64,000 nucleotides of DNA, from positions 62,001-126,000 of the forward strand of contig JAQPZY010001620.1 of NCBI GenBank assembly GCA_029931535.1, read 5' to 3'. Below, piece by piece: positions 1 to 11,610 of this stretch. Source of the DNA: Margaritifera margaritifera. Its lineage: Eukaryota > Mollusca > Bivalvia > Unionida > Margaritiferidae. Positions within the stretch are counted from its first letter, which is position 1. Each line of letters begins with the position of its first letter. The translations under genes and the position numbers were made by a program. The notes under the pieces were generated by a model. It saw only the letters and a list, made by a program, of their open reading frames with translations, searched no databases and had not been told where the DNA came from.

Positions 1-1290
1 TAGCCTATCATGTGCTGAATAATGGCGTTAAACCCACAAAACCAAACCAAACCATGAAACGCGAACAAGATGAAAATGTTAGCGGGCCCCAGGTGACAAT
101 TAGGTTAGAAATCATAACTTAATGAATGAAATCAAAAAGTTGTGTGCACTTTTCACACCCTTGTTTTTCCTATTTAAAATCGTTGGATCTTGGTGTTGGG
201 AGGGGTGGGTGGGTGGTGTAGAAACTGCTGGGAGTGTAGGCAAATACTCTAGTAATTTTTTGTATTATCCTAAGAGTATAGAAAACAGCCAGCAAACGAT
301 TGTGGCAGAAGTTGTGGGGATCTCCGAAACAATGAATAATAAGACGAAGAAGCAAACGAAAACTGAATAGAAAATACAAGTCCTATAATCAATAGCAGCA
401 GTTTAATGGCCAATTATTGTTAGTTTGAATCAACTTAGTTAATACAAAAATGGACACATTTTGAATTTAACTTGTTGCATCAATAAATTGAGTTTTGAAG
501 GATTACAAGTAATTAAATTTCTTGGTCACATATATAAGAACAAACAAACTTTTTTCCCAACCGCATGGCGACAAATCATGAGTAGTTATGTTAAATCTGT
601 TGTAAAGACCTTCTCTCTCCGTATAAGAAGCTGATGCATTTTCTAGAATGCCTTATGTTTTTAGGGATATTTGAAAAGACAAAAATTTTGCAGTAATTTT
701 ACATTTTGAATAGTATTTTCCCCAATATTTTACAAATTGACTTGGTATATAAGAATGAAGCAAAAATTAAGTGATTGTTTTCAATATTTAAGAACTCAAT
801 ATGACTTAAATGAACCGAGATTACATAAATATACAAATGAATCTGAGAGATCCGTATACTTAGTTGCATCTATACCTATAAGCTCGTCTCCTTTTTTTTT
901 TTTTTTTTTTTACATGCAATATCTGGATGATGACAGCGGTTGTTACATAGTTAGCCAGACATTTGACACAAAGACCATCATGAGTTTCAGGGCGTTTTAA
1001 CGTTAGTGTTGCGGTCACATTTGGTAAAATCATCATAATCATAACAGAAAAGAAAGAAAATAAAATGTCCTTGACTGACCGACTCTCTGGAAAATGTCAT
1101 TATTCTGTACTTACAAATGGAGCTGTCATAAACAGTAAATCAGCAGTTTCAAACTAGTTACTTGTGTACAGTCTAATCACTTTTAATCTCTCGTTACTGC
1201 CATTATATTGCACAAAAATAAAATGTTATGTTTCATTTCTGTCATCATCATAATAGCTTCACATTTTCATAGAGAAGATGGATGGATTTA
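1..1290. other. AT-rich stretch, no gene recognised
   Basis: Short open frames occur here but none shows a domain, a codon-like pattern or continuity across frames. A pure run of 20 T lies at 892-911. I see no element boundary or RNA gene. Confidence 0.6.
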
Positions 1291-1298
1291 AAAAAGAC

Positions 1299-1334
1299 AA
1301 AAAAAAAAAAAAAAAAGAAAAAAAAAAAGAAAGA
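1299..1334. repeat. Interrupted poly-A tract
   Basis: A run of A with scattered G. It could be the tail of a retroposed copy on the plus strand, but no recognisable body lies upstream, so it is listed only as low-complexity sequence. Confidence 0.7.
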
Positions 1335-1396
1335 AACCAATAAGAAGATATCATTTTATTTTTTGTATTGAAATACATACAAATTTTTTTGTTTAC

Positions 1397-1516
1397 AAGT
1401 CCCTAAGGAACAGTCAGAGTATGTAAAAGTACCTAAAGAACAGTCATTATAGGTACAAGTTCTTAAGGAACAGTCAAGAAAGATACTAGTTCTTAAGGAA
1501 CAGTCAGGATAGGAGC
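1397..1516 (+). repeat. 30-bp tandem repeat, 4 copies
   Basis: Four head-to-tail copies begin at 1397, 1427, 1457 and 1487, an exact 30-base period. The conserved core of each is close to AAGTTCTTAAGGAACAGTCA, and the last ten bases vary. The core holds the near-palindrome TTCTTAAGGAA. The repeat sits directly downstream of the poly-A tract. Confidence 0.85.
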
Positions 1517-4500
1517 TGTTAAGTGGAATAAAAGTTAGTCACTAAAGTCTTAAATTTAAAAACTTCATATTTATCTTAAATTTTCAAAGAGTGTGTTAAG
1601 GAAAAATCATTGAGAACTTCAAATTTCACAATTGAAATCTTCTTTAGACTCTTTTTTGTTTGATTTTATAATACTGAGCCTGTTGGAGGGAGGGAGTAGT
1701 ATCTGAATGTTCTGAATAGTATAAATGATGTTGTACTTACTTTTGCATCAGTTTAATTCAGTTGAAATATGCCAATATATACCAAAAACATTTGTCTTCT
1801 CTCGATCTGAATTTGGGGTGAAATAATCTGATCTTTTTGGGGACGAATGCGCATTAAAAGCGGCCTTGACCTTTCAAACGTCGTAAACTCTTCCACATAG
1901 ACTTCAAGCACTTTGCTGGAAGAACAAATGATCCTAACTTTTAGGGATGTTACGAAATGTTTTACTTTTTCCTGTCAATTTATAATATACCCAGCCTTGT
2001 TAGACTTTTTCTTAAACTTACGTAATTATTATGCATTTTATAAAAAAAAGCCTAAAGGTAGACGCACACACATGTTAGAATGACCTTGAATGAGAAATTC
2101 TAACAACGGCGACGGCCAGGAGGAAGAAGAAAAAGAAGTGGAATAAAAAGATAATCAAGCATTTGACAGAAAATTGTAAAATGACATCATACTTAAGATC
2201 CATTTTGAAGAAGCTTACGCTTGTGACTCTAATACAATTTTAAAACACCAATCTATGATCTAACTTACCTATTATTAGTAGAAGATAGGTCCATTGCTGT
2301 AGTAGTTGTCCCATTCTATGGCTCCCTAACAACAAAACAATATATTTTCATAAATGTATATATACAAGGCCTTTGCATCTGTTCATTAAGGAGTTTACAC
2401 GAGGTCACATGTAATTCATGACGTTCCACTTTTTGGGACGCGTGTCACTCACTAAAACCGATTAGTGAAGCCGGATGCTGACATCAATGTAGTACTTGCT
2501 GAACCGGTAAAAGTTACAAAATACAACCATTTATGAAACACCAGCGTATGATTTTAAATCATATGCTTTCAATATGATATTATTGTGGGTTTATATACGT
2601 AATTTAGTGAATCAGGAGAAGATGGAGGTAATTTTCTAATAGATGTAATTTCGCCAAATTTAGACATACTGCAGAAGGCAGGATATCAAATCTTTACAAT
2701 TTTATTCCACTTTTGTCGTGGATTAGAAGATCCTTGGTCACTGTGAACTTTTTTCTCAGACATCACGTGAAAAATGGAACAAGATGCCTTAATATTTCTA
2801 GTGAGTTATATTTGATTTAATCACATTCATGAAAACCTGACTGTTGAAGGAATTATAAATTTCTGGAAATGAAGTTTGGAAGGACAATTATAATATTTTG
2901 AACATAGTAGGGGTGGGGTCTACATAATATGGTGACATGTTACAATTTTATCTAAATACATGGGCAACAGTAATCACAAGTAGTAACCACAGAATTTCAG
3001 CATTTCAGCATTCTAACAAAACTGATTCTAGTAGACTCGGTTATAGCATGATCGATTGGAGTTATCTCGGTCTTTTCTGTCAAGGTAGAAAATACCGTAG
3101 ATGTATGAGGCGGGGTGATTTCCTCATATCTGAAGGAAACAAAAAACAAACAGCACACAATTCTTGCGCAAAAAAAGTAGTTTGCAACCTATATTATATT
3201 TCCTGAACGTATATAGACTAAATAGCAGTTCAATTTAACTAAGAAATATATTGGTAACTGAAATTAGATGTTGGATCTTTTTTTAATGAATCAATACTTT
3301 AGGTTTTATACATAGACCAACTTAGTATTCATCACGTGATCCTGTCACATAATCGGTTCTTGTTCGCGAATGAAATTCAAAATTGCTGAGTCTACCACAC
3401 ATCCGAGGTCTTCTTCACGAAAAAGGTCCAGGGTGCTCTGATTGACAGCATGGTATATAGATTAATTGCAAAGATTTTGCAGAATTAGTAGTATCAGAGG
3501 TGATATAGAAGATAAATTATACTTCCAGACCAGAAAAGCATGTTACCTAAACAATCTATAGTGAAAGTATTATGGGAATATAAAATATACTTTTGAGGTA
3601 ATCAAGCATGGAATGATTCAATAATTGTGTGCTGCATCCAAAACATTCAGCTGTATTTTAATCAGTGCTGCTCCGATTAATCGATTTGGTCAATTACGAT
3701 ATATGTGACCGAATTTGGTCGGAATTTAGTTTCACGCTATTCTCACTTTTCCAGAGGTCTGTTTCAAAAGCAGCCCCAGTTCTGAAAAACATCTTGTGGC
3801 TAAATTAATCCATCTATTATTTATCGAGTAAACGATCCTACTTTAATACTAATGTCCAAGTCATGGTTTGTAATATATATATATAATTGGATCTTTATGG
3901 TTCTATCTGTAAGCCAATGTGCTGAAAGAAGCTTTGTAATGTATCTCTCAATAGATGTATGTATGAAACCTATTTGGAAACATACAGCAACTCGTGATTT
4001 GAATATTAAAGGTTTACACAAGCACGATTATTCCCTCATTACAGTTTAGAAAGGGAATTGTCATGCCGTATAAGACCCTATAAAGTCACACTTCAGTGTG
4101 ATTACGTTCACAAATTCAAGACCCCATTTTGTGTTCGGCAGAGATGAACTTGACTCTTAGCTCTGCGTACAATAATTACTCTTGGACACATGTATGATTT
4201 CTCAAGCAGAAGAATTAAATATTGCGAACCACATACTCTAAGATTTTGAGCTTTTCAATACTATGAAACAGAGTAAAAAGTAAAGCAATGAGACATTGAC
4301 CAGAAGTAAAGAGCATCTTGGATCAAACTTTCTTATCCAGAAAAGAGAAAATAGTAACTTTTTCTAAGCAGATTATCTCCAAGAACAAATTATTTCGTCA
4401 GCTACTAAAACTGGTTATGGGCTGTATGAGGTACAAGTGTTGTTTCTGTCTCAGGGTAGACTATAGGTATATACAGAGTGGATGACACATACGGGTTCTT

Positions 4501-6094
4501 CACGAATGTAAATATTTATGTCAACAAAAACATAGGCTGGTCCTCAAATATGGTGGTAAACTGACATACATTCTAACCTTGCAATATACATTATTTTAAA
4601 ATGCACGTGTATTCAGCGGACAGACAGATTATGCTAGAACAGAGTGCACTAAATAAGACGTAATGCAACTGTATTGATTGTGACTGAGATTTCCTGTTGA
4701 CATTTTGTTTATCTTGATAAAATCTCAGAGTCGCCCATGTTATGAAATGATGTTCCTTCCGATCAGTGTAGGACCGTAGTAAGCTGTCATTACATAAGAC
4801 ATATAGGGGTTGCGGGGTCAGTGGATGCATCACTTAGCAGGTATTAAATGCCAGAAATATTTTGCATTATTGTCAAACTCTAGAGAAAAGCTGAAAAGTT
4901 AACACATACGCATAGTCTCCCTCTCTCTCTCAAAGCTAATACCCAGAAAGTAATACACCACAAAGGTTCAAACACAGAATCATGAGATAGAACATAACAC
5001 AAACACACACACACACTGGAAAGCAAAACTACACGGAAGAGAATTACGTTTTTATGCACGATGCAGAGATTTGAAACCTCAAAGTTTATTTACAATGGAA
5101 CTAACATGATTAATTTCTTTGAAAATTGTGAATAATCTTACGAGAACATGTATCAAGTTCTACACAGGCTTGCGAAGTGTACCTGAAAGATATTTACAAC
5201 TGTGAGGTAGTAGTCTTAATGAAGCTAACTTCTTGAAAATAATATCAGTAAGTGATACTTGACTTATGTACTTGTAAATAAGAAATTGCACTAATTTTAA
5301 CCACACAAATATAATTTCATCATAAAAGGAAATTCGAATACTAAATTTTGTAAGATGTGTTAGTTGAAAAGAAGAGAGTTCAGACACAAATAAGTGTAAG
5401 ACTTTCAAAGAATTATCCAGCATAGAGAAATAAGTTCTCTTTTATTTATGAGTAGAATAAGTTCATTCAACACACTATGCCTTTTCTCATAATGTGGATA
5501 TCATTAAAACTGTGACAGTAGTATTCATTATCACGTGATCTTGTACATGCAATACAGTCATTATTCAAATTGCACCACAGTTCTGAATCTAATCAGTGCA
5601 TTTATAAAACAAAATATTGCTTAAATTGATGCTAGTTCTATGCAAAAGAGTTAAGCCTAATTTATTTTTTAAAAACGTGTCAAAGACTGCAAGAAATGGT
5701 ATCAATATTCAATACTAATATCGTTATGTATATCAATATATTATATCATAAATCGAAGTTTACTTTAAAGTCTCTAATCCTGCAAGAAGCATATATGCAT
5801 GTATATGAAGGAGTCCACTCCTGTTCTGTCAATGCCTTGAAGGAAACTTCCTGTCCTGTCCTTGAAGGACTCTGAGATGATGGGAGGATAGCAACTACGT
5901 AAACATGTCCACGCGGGTCCTTGAAGGATACTATCTCCACAACTAAGGTGTTTAGTGTTTAGTGTACAGGTGTGTGGACTGATGGGCAGGATTTGAGAGG
6001 GCATCTGAATGGAAAGGGTTGAACCCATTATGACTGTACTCTAGCAGGAAAAAAAGTTTTTCCCTTGTAACGATTCAACATTTACCTCAGATGC
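1517..6094. other. Long AT-rich stretch, no gene recognised
   Basis: About 4.6 kb in which every open frame is short and none carries a recognisable motif. Small CT and CA runs occur near 4,917-4,931 and 5,003-5,016. I see no convincing tRNA, element end or host exon. Confidence 0.55.
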
Positions 6095-6990
6095 TGGTTG
6101 GTTGGTTGATTTTTAACGGTACTTTATTGGGCTATATCATGCCCAGGAAATGGGAGCTAAGTGCCTTTCCCACGGGCATTCGGCATGTTCTATGCCATTG
6201 TTCTATATACTTGTCAAAAATATATGAAACTCCACAGAAAAACAAAAACCACACACACACACAAAATGCTTCTGAACATCAAACCCAGCAATGGAGAGTG
6301 TCATTCCTCATACAGAATTAATTGCAGAGATGGTATCGTGCCGATCGCGTATTGGACACACATACCTGACTCACGCATGCCTCCGGAACCTCTACCTGAG
6401 TGCATGCCTCCTTAAGGTTGAACTTCGACCTGGGTGCATACCGTGCCAGTGTCCACTGATAGGGGAACACATTCTTGTCTAGTGTTTACACTTATATCCT
6501 GTGAGACAGACGTTGAACTCAATTAAGAAACTTTATGATGATGTGCCATCAAATACAATCTTCAACTTTTTGAGAGATTGATGTTTTATATCACATATTT
6601 TGACTGTATATTTTGAGCATTTTATGTTTATTATCCTTATCTTTTATATGATATGCCTTTTACAGAATTTTAACTTCCTTATCTTTATAATTTTGTCTTG
6701 TAATACTATATACAAATATTTATTTGGAAAGCTTTATCTTCCTAAAGTTTTGATGCTGTTGTTGCAGTTCATTATTGTACATTTCTTGAACTTATCTTTT
6801 AATCGGCACCATATGGCCAGTACTGTGCTGACGTGCCGTTGAACCTAATACACACGACCCAAGGACAAACCTATGCAGTGGATTCGGACTGGCCTGCCTG
6901 TGCTTTTATCGAACCTGCGACCCTTGGATTACGAGTCCGTTGCCCTACCATGGCTCCCAAGAGGTGTGTTTGGTATGAACATCATAGGAT
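6095..6990. mobile_element. Dispersed molluscan-type repeat with tRNA-like segment
   Basis: The left side reads TTTTTAACGGTACTTTATTG on plus (about 6,110). The right side carries the same family of sequence inverted: the 17-base core AACGGCACGTCAGCACA lies on minus at 6,824-6,840. Just beyond, on minus from about 6,965 to 6,905, is a tRNA-like stretch with an A-box-like segment (TGGTAGGGCAACGGACT), an anticodon-loop-like CTCGTAA between GGA and TCC, and a B-box-like GGTTCGAT. The 3' half of the T arm has decayed, so this is a SINE-type relic, not a functional tRNA. AT-rich DNA at 6,500-6,800 separates the two sides; whether both belong to one insertion is inference. Confidence 0.5.
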
Positions 6991-7010
6991 GGTGCTTGGT
7001 GTGATCATTG

Positions 7011-7727
7011 TGGCAAGAAATCATACTTGTAACATTAAATGGGCATGATATTTAGTTCATCCAGTACAGTGGGCCTCCTCTTATGTTGTCACTTCCTTTG
7101 CGAGGAGATACGTGGTGTTTAGAGAGGCCTTGCAACAATCGAAGGCTTCAAGGTTTTCTCTTTGGTTATAATAAGCAAATTTCCTTATAAAATCGTTCGC
7201 GCCATCAGATTTTTAGGTAGACTATTTATAATAAATAAGCCCTCTAGTCATTCTAAACGTCTTTTCTACATGTTTTCTGACGACAAAAACTCACCCCTGC
7301 TATTCCCCTTTGAACCTCAGAGCCCCCATATCTTCGTCAGAAGTGAGTCTGATTTTTTGTCCCCTATGAACTAAACTTTCCAGCTTGTGACGCCGAGTCC
7401 TTTACACTTGGACCTGACATATGACTGATCATACACAAAAGTTTACAGTAAACTAGTTGAACCATTGAAATATGCGAAGCACAGTGCTGATTCTGCCATG
7501 GACCCTGCAATATGTGGCAGTTATTTTAAAGATCTTAATATATTGCTACCAATATTGCAGAATAGATTACAAGAGCTGATCTATATTCTTGATAATCATG
7601 AAATTTGACAACCTTGCCCTTCGAATTCAGTTAGTTCCTACATATCTGACAACGCAATTTTGAATGTCAGCAATTGACTGAAATCAAACAAGTCAAATTG
7701 TTTCACAGTTAAACACTAATAATAAGA
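7011..7727. other. No gene recognised
   Basis: Unassigned DNA between the tRNA-like repeat and the LINE fragment. One open frame at 7,162-7,374 has no recognisable domain. Part of 7,560-7,727 may be further decayed LINE sequence, but I could not read it. Confidence 0.5.
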
Positions 7728-8065
7728 TTAAAGCTGGTCATATTATACTTTTACCAGGATTCAGATTTTTATTTGATAAGTTTCTTTCTTATGGAACTTA
7801 TCATCAAAATTGGACACATATCTCCAATTTTTAAGTCCAAGGATCCTAATGATCCTGTCAATTATAGGGGAATTACTGTTTCTGCAAGTTTAGGCAAGTT
7901 ATTCAATGCTGTTCTCAACCATAGGCTTGAACTGTACCTAACACAACATAAACTTATTAATTCTTGCCGGATTGGTTAAAAAAATGACAGAACTTCTGAA
8001 CATATGTTTGTATTAAAATGTCTGATTGATATTTATTTATCTAAAGATGCCGGCAAATTGGATAC
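7728..8065 (+). pseudogene. Non-LTR retrotransposon (LINE) reverse transcriptase fragment
   Basis: This is the N-terminal fingers part of a LINE reverse transcriptase. Visible motifs in order are FDKFLSYGTY (about 7,770), GHISPIFKSKDPNDPVNYRG (7,813-7,872) and LGKLFNAVLNHRLELYL, then after a frame change at about 7,975 KKNDRTSEHMFVLKCLIDIY. NYRGI and the downstream ...F.K..RTS.H.F.LK spacing are typical of APE-type LINE polymerases. The catalytic palm motifs are absent: sequence of this kind stops near 8,065, where a hAT-like transposase begins. At least one frameshift separates the two readable pieces. It is a dead 5'- and 3'-truncated copy, relatively young judging by its readability. Confidence 0.85.
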
Positions 8066-8560
8066 CTTTTACTGAACTGGTTAAAGCTATGTTTCCAGAC
8101 TCTGAGATTGCACATAAATTTTCATGCCATCGTACAAAGACAACACATATTATCACTCAGGCCCTAGCCTTCTACTGGGACAGAAAAGTTGGAAATATGT
8201 GTATAACTGGGAAGTTCAGTGTCATGAGTAATGAATCAAATGGTCAAAGGGATGATATAATGTTGAATGTTCTAGTCAGTGTGTTTGATCTAACAGGAAA
8301 ACTGAAGTTTGAACTTCTGAGATTTGTAGTTTTGTCATTGGCACATTCTAATGCTGATACAAGGAGGACATTCTCCATTCTTTGGAAAATACAACGTGAT
8401 TGAAGGGGAAATCTAGACCGGAAAACTATTGAGAATCTGTTAAGCATAAAACGTAATAATTAGAACGAATGTCATCAGTGGTCACTAGTCAGTGATTTTT
8501 TGAAGGAAACGAAAATTCTTGTGGACTTTATAAAAGAAGTCTTTTCAGTGAATTATGAGA
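8066..8560 (+). pseudogene. hAT-family transposase remnant, internally deleted (ZBED/SCAND3-like)
   Basis: An open frame to 8,403 contains FTELVKAMFPDSEIAHKFSC, RTKTTHIITQALAFYW and SNESNGQRDD, the order seen in the RNase-H-like core of hAT transposases related to vertebrate ZBED and SCAND3 proteins. It then passes at about 8,325 straight to VVLSLAHSNADTRRTFSILW, which belongs to the C-terminal dimerisation (hAT_C) block. The few hundred residues normally between are missing, so the DDE core is incomplete. After a stop at 8,401 the same frame continues RGNLDRKTIENLLSIKRN and, past a further stop, CHQWSLVSDFLKETK, still matching the family's C terminus. The element is a deletion derivative and cannot encode an active transposase. 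Confidence 0.8.
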
Positions 8561-8880
8561 TATACAACTCTTCCTTTTTTCTTTATTTGACAATATCATG
8601 ACTCATATTAATAAATTATTATTGTAACCTTTTCCATTAGAAACTGATTCATGTTCAAAACTTGTTGTTTTATTATAGTATGAAGAAAATACTTATTATG
8701 GCAAAAATGTACTGGTTTACTTTGCAATCCACTTAAAACACGTAAAATTGATGTCGATGTAAAATCTACTGATTTAGAAGCCAATCAAAATGTATAATTC
8801 TATTGGTTGGATGTCGTGTTTCTGTCACATGTATGACTTTACTATTATATCCGAATTAACTAGGTACTTATTGTAGATTG

Positions 8881-9136
8881 AGATAGTACTGGCAGCTGTG
8901 AGAGTTTTACATAGACTTACTCTGTTATCTGATGCCTATACTTGAGATAGTACTGGCAGTTGCGAGAGTTTTACATAGACTTACTCTGTTATCTGATGCC
9001 TATACTTGAGATAGTACTGGCAGCTGCGAGAGTTTTACATAGACTTACTCTGTTATCTGATGCCTATACTTGAGATAGTACTGGCAGCTGCGAGGGTTTT
9101 ACATAAACTTACTCTGTTATCTGATGCCTATACTTG
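8881..9136 (+). repeat. 64-bp tandem repeat, 4 copies
   Basis: Copies begin at 8,881, 8,945, 9,009 and 9,073, an exact 64-base period. Each opens with AGATAGTACTGGCAG and closes with TATCTGATGCCTATACTTG. The copies differ at only a few positions (for example CAGCTGTG, CAGTTGCG, CAGCTGCG), so the array expanded recently compared with its surroundings. No coding frame is maintained. Confidence 0.95.
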
Positions 9137-9811
9137 TTCCAAAAAAACCTTCATGAACAATGGTGGTATTCTTGTGTTTCCAGTATTTATAATCTTTTAT
9201 TCGTTTTAAATATTGCATTTGCGAGAAGAAACTGAATCACACCAAAAGGTTGTTTAAGCAAATTCTGCATGACAATTTTGGTAACATTATCAGATAATTA
9301 ACACAAACGAGAAACTTAGAACAAAATTCTCCTTCAAGTCATTTTTTGCAAATGAAAAATATCTTTCTGAAATCAGAGACGTTTTTGAAAGATGTATTCT
9401 TGTAAAATTCCGAGTGACCTCCCATAAACTGAAAATAAAAACTGAAATATATTCAAATCCAATTCTTCCTTTAGACTAAGGGAGACAAATTTCAAATGCT
9501 GCAAACAATTATTTTTTGTCTTTTTAAAAGAAACTACTTTGTTTGATGACGTCATAAATCAGTAACATAAGGAATCATCTATGTAATTTTCATATTGCTG
9601 CCTTTTCAAAATATGAATATTTGTTCAATTATAACAGCAGTCAGCATCCCGCATGCCTCAGACAAAAGATTTAGTTGTTAATTTGTAAAATAGATTTATT
9701 TTATTTATTTAATTTCTCTTCCCAATCGATCAATGTTCCTCAATCATTAATTGTCCTAAGGAGTTTCTTCTCTTGATTTGTGTTTCTTAGTGTACCTTTA
9801 TTGGTAAACAA
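9137..9811. other. No gene recognised
   Basis: AT-rich sequence. A 60-codon minus-strand frame at 9,373-9,555 has no recognisable features. Confidence 0.5.
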
Positions 9812-9891
9812 AGTTATTGTATTGTATTGTATTGTGTTGTATTGTATTGTATTGTATTGCATTGTGTTGTGTTGTGTTGTGTTGTGTTGTA
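9812..9891. repeat. ATTGT/GTTGT pentamer array
   Basis: About 16 pentamers, first ATTGT and then GTTGT, with one ATTGC. This is the same motif as the larger array 700 bases downstream. Confidence 0.95.
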
Positions 9892-10588
9892 TCACATATT
9901 TGGTATACTTTGCATATAATGTGTGCAGTTTAATATTTTTGATATGTTAACATGTTAACATATCACTTTATGTTAATCTGATTGGTCCAAATAAACCCAT
10001 GGAATTCTTGCGCAGTATTCTCTTTACTGATTGGCTGCAATTTGTTACTATTAATATCAACACTGTGGCGGCCATTTTTCGAATCGATTGTTCGAGGGGC
10101 ATTGAGTAAAAAAGGTTACGACTGTCGGAATATGGCCAATTTACCCCACATGGGTTCGTGTCAGTTTCTGTCAGTTGGCAGACCGGCATTTGTCTACATT
10201 CTACTCTAAACAGAGATGAGTTTATTTATTCCTTTGGGTTAACATTTAAACCACGGTCACAAAAATCATTACATTTTGAATCACTATTATACACAGTAAC
10301 ACCTGTATAGTCTAGATTTAGTAAACTTTCTGCATCCAGTCGTCATCCCTTCACACGAATATCCAACAACCGGAATACAACTTTAGTGGAATCGACACAC
10401 TTTAGGTGGAAACATTGGAAACAGTGTCATCGAAATCCATGTATATGGCGCGCAAACAACTCAAATCGAGAGAACCATGTGACCTCACACAGAACATTAT
10501 ATTTCTCCTAGGTTTGCAAACAATGGAAATTATTTAACTCTTTTCATTATTTCATTATTAAATCATTACCCATTTGAGATCATCTATG
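9892..10588. other. No gene recognised between two pentamer arrays
   Basis: Includes a 75-codon frame at 9,982-10,209 without recognisable domains. The only notable local pattern is the direct doublet ATGTTAACATGTTAACAT near 9,944-9,962. Confidence 0.5.
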
Positions 10589-10921
10589 TATTGTATTGTA
10601 TTGCATAGAGCATTGCATTGAATTACCTTGCCCCTTGTATTGTATTGCATTGCATTGTATTGTATCAGATCGTCTTGTACTGTATTGCACTGGATTGGAT
10701 TGGATCGGCTTATATTGTATTGTATTGGGCATTGCATTGCCTTGAATTGCCTTGCCTTGTATTGTATTGTATTGTATTGTATTGTATTGTATTGTATTGT
10801 ATTGTATTGTATTGTATTGTATTGTATTGTATTGTATTGCATTGTATTGCATCTGTTTGGCTTCTATTATATTGTATTGTATCTGTTTGGCTTCTATTGT
10901 ATTGTATTGTATTGTATTGTA
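10589..10921. repeat. TATTG pentamer satellite, about 330 bp
   Basis: The left part (10,589-10,757) is a diverged mix of TATTG, CATTG, GATTG and CCTTG units. The middle (about 10,758-10,840) is a pure run, and the right end is interrupted twice by the 11-mer CTGTTTGGCTT. Because five is not a multiple of three, open frames with a 5-residue period appear on both strands; these are artefacts of the repeat. Confidence 0.97.
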
Positions 10922-11341
10922 AACGTGGAAAACATTGAGTTGCCTGTAAACGTGGAGATTTTGACTGTCAATATTCCAGGAGGTTAAAGAAAATATATAT
11001 CCTCAAAAGAAGCTGTTGGGGGATAATATGTCAAAGCAATCGTGACATGGATCTTTATTTAATAATAGTACAGTATACTGGATGGCCTTAAGCAAGCGAC
11101 TATATTATTTAAGCTTTGAGTTGTCAATCAATTTTAAGCCACCTTATACAAGCTTTTCTTCCGTGAAAATTCCTGTAAAAAAATGTACTCAATGTCAATG
11201 TGCATGGTTAGGTATGGCAGCATGATGTGTTTTTCTGTAGTGAGCAATTCGAATTCCGGAATACGGCATTTCATATCGATATCACTAAAAAAACTCTGAA
11301 CAAAAGTGATGTGTTGTTACTTCTACAAATGTGTCAGTTTA

Positions 11342-11453
11342 TCATCAGCACACAAATTAGGGGTTTACTTGAGGAAATGACTCAGCGACCTACAGTTTAT
11401 ATATCATTAGCACAAAAATTAGGGGTTTACTTGAGGAAATGACTCAGCGACCT
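11342..11453 (+). repeat. 62-bp direct duplication, 2 copies
   Basis: Two near-identical copies containing GGGGTTTACTTGAGGAAATG and ACTCAGCGACCT, with the shared AAATTAGG at 11,354 and 11,416. The second copy runs directly into the GTAT array. Confidence 0.9.
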
Positions 11454-11455
11454 GA

Positions 11456-11564
11456 ATGTATGTATGTATGTATGTATGTATGTATGTATGTATGTATGTA
11501 TGTATGTATGTATGTATGTATGTATGTATGTATGTATGAATGTATGTATGAATGTATGCATGTA
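11456..11564. repeat. GTAT tetranucleotide array
   Basis: About 27 tetramers, nearly pure, with two GAAT interruptions at the right end. It abuts a copy of the AACGGCACGTCAGCACA repeat, and a shorter GTAT run abuts the related foldback element at 48.55 kb. Confidence 0.97.
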
Positions 11565-11610
11565 GTTTAACGGCACGTCAGCACAATCCTTGCCGAGAAA
11601 GTTTAGGTAT
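11565..11610 (+). mobile_element. Fragment of dispersed AACGGCACGTCAGCACA repeat
   Basis: The 17-base core lies at 11,569-11,585, immediately after the GTAT array. An identical 17-mer on the opposite strand occurs at 6,824-6,840 and variants occur at 48.6 and 48.7 kb. Only one arm is recognisable here. Confidence 0.65.

Noticed and set aside
6905..6965. Functional tRNA gene on minus with loop CTCGTAA
   Set aside because: The T arm is not completed after GGTTCGAT and the acceptor stem does not pair; a SINE-type relic fits better.
10558..10987. Four overlapping open frames of 90-119 codons on both strands
   Set aside because: All are translations of the TATTG pentamer array with a five-residue period.
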